64,000 nucleotides of DNA, from positions 1-64,000 of the forward strand of contig NZ_NFID01000015.1 in the NCBI RefSeq assembly GCF_002161595.1, written 5' to 3'. Shown here one piece after another: positions 59,978 to 64,000 of this stretch; the stretch's first letter is position 1, and the number at the start of each line of letters is the position of its first letter. The notes beneath the pieces were generated by a model. The model was not told the DNA's origin. It saw only the letters and a program-made list of their open reading frames with translations, and searched no databases. This DNA comes from Gemmiger sp. An50 (GTDB lineage Bacteria; Bacillota; Clostridia; Oscillospirales; Ruminococcaceae). The translations under genes were made by a program, and so were the position numbers.

Positions 59978-60006
59978 TTGTAAACCGCGATAAAATATTG
60001 TATGAT
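59978..60006 (+). promoter_or_regulatory. Promoter of the DUF5685 operon
   Basis: TTGTAA (59978-59983), 17 bases, TATGAT (60001-60006). Confidence 0.65.
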
Positions 60007-60107
60007 AACCTAGTGCAATACCGCATAATTCCAAGGAGAAGAGCGATGCGGTACTGCCCGGGTGTTTGCCCAAGGCTGCACACGAAACGCGGAAAGGAAA
60101 CGGCAGA

Positions 60108-60974
60108 ATGTTCGGATATGTCACCCCGGAAAAACCGGAGATGAAAGTGAAAGAGTTCGAGAGCTACCGGGCCATGTATTGCGGGCTGTGCAAGCAGCTC
60201 AAGGCAGATTACGGCTTTTTGCCTCGGATGCTGCTGAACTACGATCTGGTTACGGTGGCGCTTCTGGCCGACGGCCTTTCCGGCGAGACGGGCAGCCCCT
60301 GCCGGGAGCGATGCATTGCTAATCCGTTGCAGAAACGCTGTATGCAAAAGGGCACCCAGGGGCTGCGGCTGGCAGCTGCGGGCCTTGTGTTGCTCAGCTG
60401 GTATAAGCTGGTGGATGACGAGGCCGACGAGACCTTTTTCAAACGGCAGGCGGCTCGCACACTGAGCTTATTGCTGCGGCGGGCCTACAAGCGGGCGGCG
60501 GCCTTTTATCCGGAGATCGACGCGGAGCTGGCCCGCCAGACCGAGCTGCAGCAGCAGGTGGAGCAAAAGCAGACCGCTCTTTACGACGAGGCAGCCGAGC
60601 CCACCGGCAACATGACGGCCCAGATCCTGGCAGCCTGTGCCGAAACACCGGATCAGGAACGGGTGCTGCGCCGTTTGGGGTTGTTTCTGGGCAAGATCCT
60701 CTATTGGCTGGACGCGGCAGAGGACTATGAAGAGGACCGGGAAAAACACCGGTACAATGTGTTTGTGCAAAACGGCCTGAGCAAGGAACAGGCTGTGGAG
60801 CAGGCCAGACTGCAGTGCAGGCTGGCGGCGGGAGAAGCGGCCCGCTGCTACAATCTGCTGGAGCTGCGGCTGAACCGCCCGATTTTGGATAACATTATTT
60901 TTCTGGGCATTCCCGGCAGCATTCAGCGTGCGGGAATGCCGGCCCGCGGCGCACGGCGCGGCGGGTTGAACTGA
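60108..60974 (+). CDS. DUF5685 family protein
   Basis: This 288-residue, mostly helical protein starts MFGYVTPEKPEMKVKEFESY and carries MYCGLCKQLKADYG, a CxxC pair with further Cys at CRERCIANPLQKRC and YEEDREKHRYNVF near the C-terminus, the pattern of DUF5685. The Cys and Asp/His residues suggest a metal site. It lies in an operon with a J-domain protein (30 bases) and a membrane protein. Start at 60108 behind GGAAAGGAAA. Function unknown. Confidence 0.8.
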   Translation: MFGYVTPEKPEMKVKEFESYRAMYCGLCKQLKADYGFLPRMLLNYDLVTVALLADGLSGETGSPCRERCIANPLQKRCMQKGTQGLRLAAAGLVLLSWYKLVDDEADETFFKRQAARTLSLLLRRAYKRAAAFYPEIDAELARQTELQQQVEQKQTALYDEAAEPTGNMTAQILAACAETPDQERVLRRLGLFLGKILYWLDAAEDYEEDREKHRYNVFVQNGLSKEQAVEQARLQCRLAAGEAARCYNLLELRLNRPILDNIIFLGIPGSIQRAGMPARGARRGGLN

Positions 60975-61006
60975 ATTTGAATGGAATGGCAGAAGGAGAG
61001 ACAAGG

Positions 61007-61654
61007 ATGGACGCATATCAGGTATTGGGCCTTGCGCGGGGCGCAAGCGAGGAAGAGGTAAAGGCGGCCTACCGGGCGCTGGCACAGAAGTACAACCCGG
61101 AAAACTACGAGGCGGGTCCCCTGCGGGAGGACGCCGAGCGCAAGATGAACCAGATCAACGAGGCCTTTGACACGGTGATGAGTGAGCTGCGTACCGGTAC
61201 CTCCGGCACCGGCGCGCAGAATCCTTATGGCGGGCAGAATCCCGGCCAGCAGGGCGGCGGTCCCCAGGGGGCGACCGGCAGCTACCCGGAGATTCGGGCG
61301 CTGATCCGTGCGGGCCGGGCAGACGAGGCCCTGGCCCAGCTGCAGAGCATCCCCAACGGCCCGGCCAACGCCGAGTGGAACTTCTTGATGGGCAGCGCTT
61401 ACTATTACAAGGGCTGGATGAACGAGGCGCTGCGTTATTTCCAGCAGGCTTGCCGGCTGGACCCGGCCAACCGGGAATACGCCGCCGCCCTGCACAACCT
61501 GCAGAGCAGCGCGCAGGGCCAGATGCCCGGCAATCCTTACGGACCTTATGGCGGCGCGCAGGCCAATGCGGTGGGCTGCAGCTGCTGCGATATGTGTATG
61601 GCCATGTACTGCATGGACCTTTGCTGCAGCTGCGGCGGGCAGGGGTGCTGCTGA
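61007..61654 (+). CDS. J-domain-like protein lacking HPD, TPR and Cys-rich tail
   Basis: This 215-residue protein has an N-terminal J-domain fold (MDAYQVLGLARGASEEEVKA, AYRALAQKYNPENYE), but the HPD triad that triggers DnaK is NPE (30-32). A Gly/Gln linker (about 62-90) leads to TPR-like helices (about 95-170, ALRYFQQACRLDPANREYAA). The last 25 residues hold about nine Cys (CSCCDMCMAMYCMDLCCSC). It probably does not stimulate DnaK; the tail may bind metal or attach to membranes. The ATG at 61007 follows AGAAGGAGAG. Confidence 0.85.
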   Translation: MDAYQVLGLARGASEEEVKAAYRALAQKYNPENYEAGPLREDAERKMNQINEAFDTVMSELRTGTSGTGAQNPYGGQNPGQQGGGPQGATGSYPEIRALIRAGRADEALAQLQSIPNGPANAEWNFLMGSAYYYKGWMNEALRYFQQACRLDPANREYAAALHNLQSSAQGQMPGNPYGPYGGAQANAVGCSCCDMCMAMYCMDLCCSCGGQGCC

Positions 61655-61655
61655 G

Positions 61656-62198
61656 ATGCGCAGGCGGCAAAGCGGTCGGGTCGCTTTGTGCGGTGTGATG
61701 TGCGGCCTTTCCATCGTGCTGATGCTCAGCGGCAGCATCATCCCCTTTGCGACCTTCTGCGCTCCGGCAATGAGCGGGCTTCTGCTCATGCCGGTGGCGG
61801 TGGAATGCGGGATGCGGCTGGCCTGGGTGAGCTACGGAGCCATCAGCGTGCTGTCGGTGCTTTTTGTACCGGATAAGGAGATGGCGGCGATCTTCGTCTT
61901 TTTCTTCGGGTGCTATCCGCTTGTGAAGGCGTATATCCAGCGCATCCCCGGCAAGGCGCTGCAGATGCTGGTGAAGGCGGCCTTCTTCAATGGCGCGGTG
62001 CTGGCTATGTACGGTGTCCTGCTGTTTGTTTTCCCGATGCCGAGTCTGGTGGATGAATTTGCTCAAACGGCACAGTGGATGCTGGCGGCGCTTCTGATCA
62101 TGGGCAACGCCTGCTTCTGGATCTATGATGCAGCGCTGAACAATCTGCTGCACGTGTATGTGCTCAAAATGCAGCCCCGTTTGCGGCGGATGCTGTGA
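61656..62198 (+). CDS. Integral membrane protein of the DUF5685 operon
   Basis: This 180-residue protein has about five membrane helices (e.g. GLSIVLMLSGSIIPFATF, AIFVFFFGCYPLVKAYI, AVLAMYGVLLFVF). It begins one base after the J-domain stop, so it is coupled to it. No family recognised; the length and packing recall small transporter or ECF S-like folds, without proof. Confidence 0.7.
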   Translation: MRRRQSGRVALCGVMCGLSIVLMLSGSIIPFATFCAPAMSGLLLMPVAVECGMRLAWVSYGAISVLSVLFVPDKEMAAIFVFFFGCYPLVKAYIQRIPGKALQMLVKAAFFNGAVLAMYGVLLFVFPMPSLVDEFAQTAQWMLAALLIMGNACFWIYDAALNNLLHVYVLKMQPRLRRML

Positions 62199-62251
62199 AT
62201 CCCGGCGGGAAGTAAAACAAATGAGGGATCGAATTTAATGGAGGAAACAGT

Positions 62252-63418
62252 GTGAACAAATGGCGGCCGAATCATCGCTTCTTTTCCAATCTGGCGGTGG
62301 TTCTGATCGGAATTACCTTTTATCTGGCCATGTCCAATCTGGACCTGGTCCATGGCGCCTTGAAAACTGTAATGGATGTTCTGGCGCCGTTTATCTGGGG
62401 CTTTGCGGTGGCCTATCTGCTGGATGCCCCGGTGCGCTGGTTTGAAAAGAAGCTGGGCGGCAGACGGATGCTGAGCATTCTCATCAGCTATCTGCTGGCA
62501 GTGGCGGTGCTGGTCCTGCTGCTCAGCTTCGTGATTCCCCAGCTGGTGCAGAGCGTGAGCATGCTCATTAACAACGCTTCGAGCTATCTGGATAATTTGA
62601 ACGGAGTGGTGAACGACTGGGGCGACCGGTTGAACATCGACCCGGAAGTCATCTCCGGTATGATGCTTTCCTATACGGATTTGATGAACAAGGCCACCGT
62701 GCTTGTCACTGCGTTCATACCGCAGATCCTCAACTACGGTATGGCGGTGGGCAGCGGCGTGGTGAGCGCCCTCACGGCCTTCATCGCTTCGGTCTACATG
62801 CTGATGGACAAACACAAGCTGCTGAGCCAGCTGCACAAAATCACCTACGCCTTCCTGCCGCTGCCCAAGGCCCGGCGGGTGCTCACGGTGTGCAGCCATG
62901 CCAACCAGGTATTCAGCGGCTTTATCATCGGCAAGATCATCGACAGTGCTATCATCGGCGTGATCTGCTTTGTGGGTATGAGTGTGTTGGGGATGCCCTT
63001 CACCCTGCTGATCAGCATGATCGTGGGCGTCACCAACGTGATTCCCTTCTTCGGTCCCTTCATCGGTGCGATTCCCAGCATTATGATTCTGCTGATGGCA
63101 AGCCCCATCGACGCCATCAAGTTTGCCATCTTCGTGCTGGCGCTCCAGCAGTTCGATGGCAACATCCTGGGTCCCAAGATCCTGGGCGATTCCACCGGCC
63201 TGTCCGCTATCTGGGTGCTGGTAGCCATTATCGTGGGCGGCGGCCTGTTTGGCTTTGCCGGCATGGTGGTGGGTGTGCCCACCTTCGCGGTGCTCTATTC
63301 GCTCACCAGCGACTTTTTGGCCGATCGTCTGAAGGCCAAGGGCATCACGGCAAACGGCGAGCCTCTGGAGCCGGAGTCAGCTGTTCCCAGCGAGGAAACG
63401 CTCCCGGAAAATCAATAA
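62252..63418 (+). CDS. AI-2E family transporter (PerM/YtvI type)
   Basis: This 388-residue protein has about eight membrane helices: VDVLAPFIWGFAVAYLLD-type start, a large central segment, and the conserved GVTNVIPFFGPFIGAIPS and LQQFDGNILGPKILG motifs. Members include AI-2 exporter TqsA and Na+/H+ antiporters; the substrate here is unknown. The start is GTG at 62252 behind GGAGG. A strong terminator follows. Confidence 0.9.
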   Translation: MNKWRPNHRFFSNLAVVLIGITFYLAMSNLDLVHGALKTVMDVLAPFIWGFAVAYLLDAPVRWFEKKLGGRRMLSILISYLLAVAVLVLLLSFVIPQLVQSVSMLINNASSYLDNLNGVVNDWGDRLNIDPEVISGMMLSYTDLMNKATVLVTAFIPQILNYGMAVGSGVVSALTAFIASVYMLMDKHKLLSQLHKITYAFLPLPKARRVLTVCSHANQVFSGFIIGKIIDSAIIGVICFVGMSVLGMPFTLLISMIVGVTNVIPFFGPFIGAIPSIMILLMASPIDAIKFAIFVLALQQFDGNILGPKILGDSTGLSAIWVLVAIIVGGGLFGFAGMVVGVPTFAVLYSLTSDFLADRLKAKGITANGEPLEPESAVPSEETLPENQ

Positions 63419-63424
63419 GCACAG

Positions 63425-63459
63425 CGCGCACAGAGTTTTCACTCTGTGCGCGTTTTTTT
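63425..63459 (+). terminator. Terminator after the AI-2E gene
   Basis: CGCGCACAGAGT / ACTCTGTGCGCG stem, TTTC loop, seven T. Confidence 0.93.
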
Positions 63460-63537
63460 GGTGGGATTTTCGGCAAATCTATGGTATACTGGGAAGCAGA
63501 AACAGATGCCTTTTGGGCATAAAGGAGAGAACACGAT

Positions 63538-64000
63538 ATGTGGTTTGACGAAGCAGTGATTTACCAGATCTATCCGTTGGGCCTGTGCGGCGCGCCCGCA
63601 GAGAACGACGGGGTACAGGAACACCGGATTCTTCGGGTGCTCGATTGGGTGGAGCATATCAAGACCCTCGGGGCGGATACCGTGCTGTTCAACCCGCTGT
63701 TTGAGAGCGACCGCCATGGCTACGATACCCGTGATATGACCCAGATGGACTGCCGACTGGGAACCAATGAGGACTTTGCGAAGGTCTGTGCGGCGCTGCA
63801 TGAGGCTGGCTTGCGCGTCATGCTGGACGGCGTGTTCAACCATGTGGGCCGGGGCTTCTGGGCCTTCCAGGACGTGCGGGAAAAGAAGTGGGACAGCCCC
63901 TACAAGGACTGGTTCCATGTCAGCTTTGACGGCAACACCGAATACAACGACGGTTTCTGGTATGAGGGCTGGGAAGGCCACAACGAGCTGGTCAAGCTGA
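63538..64000 (+). CDS. GH13 alpha-amylase-type glycoside hydrolase, 3'-truncated
   Basis: The window cuts this gene after 154 codons. The N-terminus MWFDEAVIYQIYPLGLCGAP, TLGADTVLFNPLFESDRHGY and DGVFNHVGRGFWAF (conserved region I) mark the GH13 TIM barrel. AAAGGAGAG precedes the ATG, and TATACT (63485-63490) with TGG upstream is a likely extended -10. It probably acts on alpha-glucans or small alpha-glucosides; the specificity needs the missing part. Confidence 0.9.
   Translation, partial: MWFDEAVIYQIYPLGLCGAPAENDGVQEHRILRVLDWVEHIKTLGADTVLFNPLFESDRHGYDTRDMTQMDCRLGTNEDFAKVCAALHEAGLRVMLDGVFNHVGRGFWAFQDVREKKWDSPYKDWFHVSFDGNTEYNDGFWYEGWEGHNELVKL

Overview
The window looks like a chromosomal segment of a Gram-positive gut Clostridia, most likely an Oscillospirales/Ruminococcaceae relative of Faecalibacterium, Gemmiger or Subdoligranulum. 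This is inferred from several traits: strong AGGAGG ribosome sites, sigma-A-type promoters (many with an extended TGn -10), a type II fatty acid operon using FabK rather than FabI with a MarR/FabT-like regulator, a DUF5685 plus J-domain pair, a YesM/YesN-type two-component system, and GC-rich genes separated by AT-rich spacers. No rRNA or species marker is present, so the genus is a guess.

Layout. 1-5.7 kb is an accessory region: a DUF6809-like small protein, two tandem copies of a structured RNA each with its own promoter, an overlapping pair of tyrosine recombinases (the first has lost catalytic residues), a RelB/DinJ antitoxin with a YafQ toxin broken by a nonsense codon, an eroded excisionase-type gene, and tRNA-Pro(GGG). 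6-16.4 kb holds a membrane protein and then an eight-gene nickel unit, nikABCDE-larE-larB-larC, with a very His-rich LarC. 16.5-20.8 kb is a polyamine-type potABCD operon behind a structured leader. 20.8-29.7 kb holds a thioesterase, serC-serA-DUF1015, IMP dehydrogenase, an ArAE-type exporter, a C-rich small RNA and an HD protein.

30-38.7 kb is a molybdenum cofactor (Moco) island. The minus-strand operon moeA / MPT-binding protein / moaA / moaC / mogA-moaE fusion / mobB converges on a plus-strand operon with mobA. That plus-strand operon begins with a striking in-frame fusion of a truncated FAD/NAD oxidoreductase to a YesM-type histidine kinase core, followed by its YesN-type response regulator. 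The moeA leader carries a terminator with a competing antiterminator and is a good riboswitch candidate. No molybdoenzyme or molybdate transporter is present.

38.8-41.8 kb has a PAP2 protein, a PucR regulator and the FabT-like regulator. 42-52.4 kb is one long minus-strand fatty acid operon: acpP, accB, accC, accD, accA, fabH, fabK, a second FabK/NPD-like flavoprotein, fabD, fabG, fabF, fabZ. Its promoter is followed by two tandem AT-rich operator-like repeats. 52.5-64 kb has a Cache-GGDEF-EAL signalling protein, a 47-residue small protein, a CarD-like regulator, mobile-element debris beside tRNA-Leu(GAG), rmuC, a NodB deacetylase, DUF5685, a J-domain protein without HPD, two membrane proteins, and the start of a GH13 enzyme cut by the window edge.

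The observations most worth following are the tandem covarying RNAs beside the paired recombinases, the oxidoreductase-kinase fusion in the Moco island, the moeA leader switch, and the C-rich small RNA.
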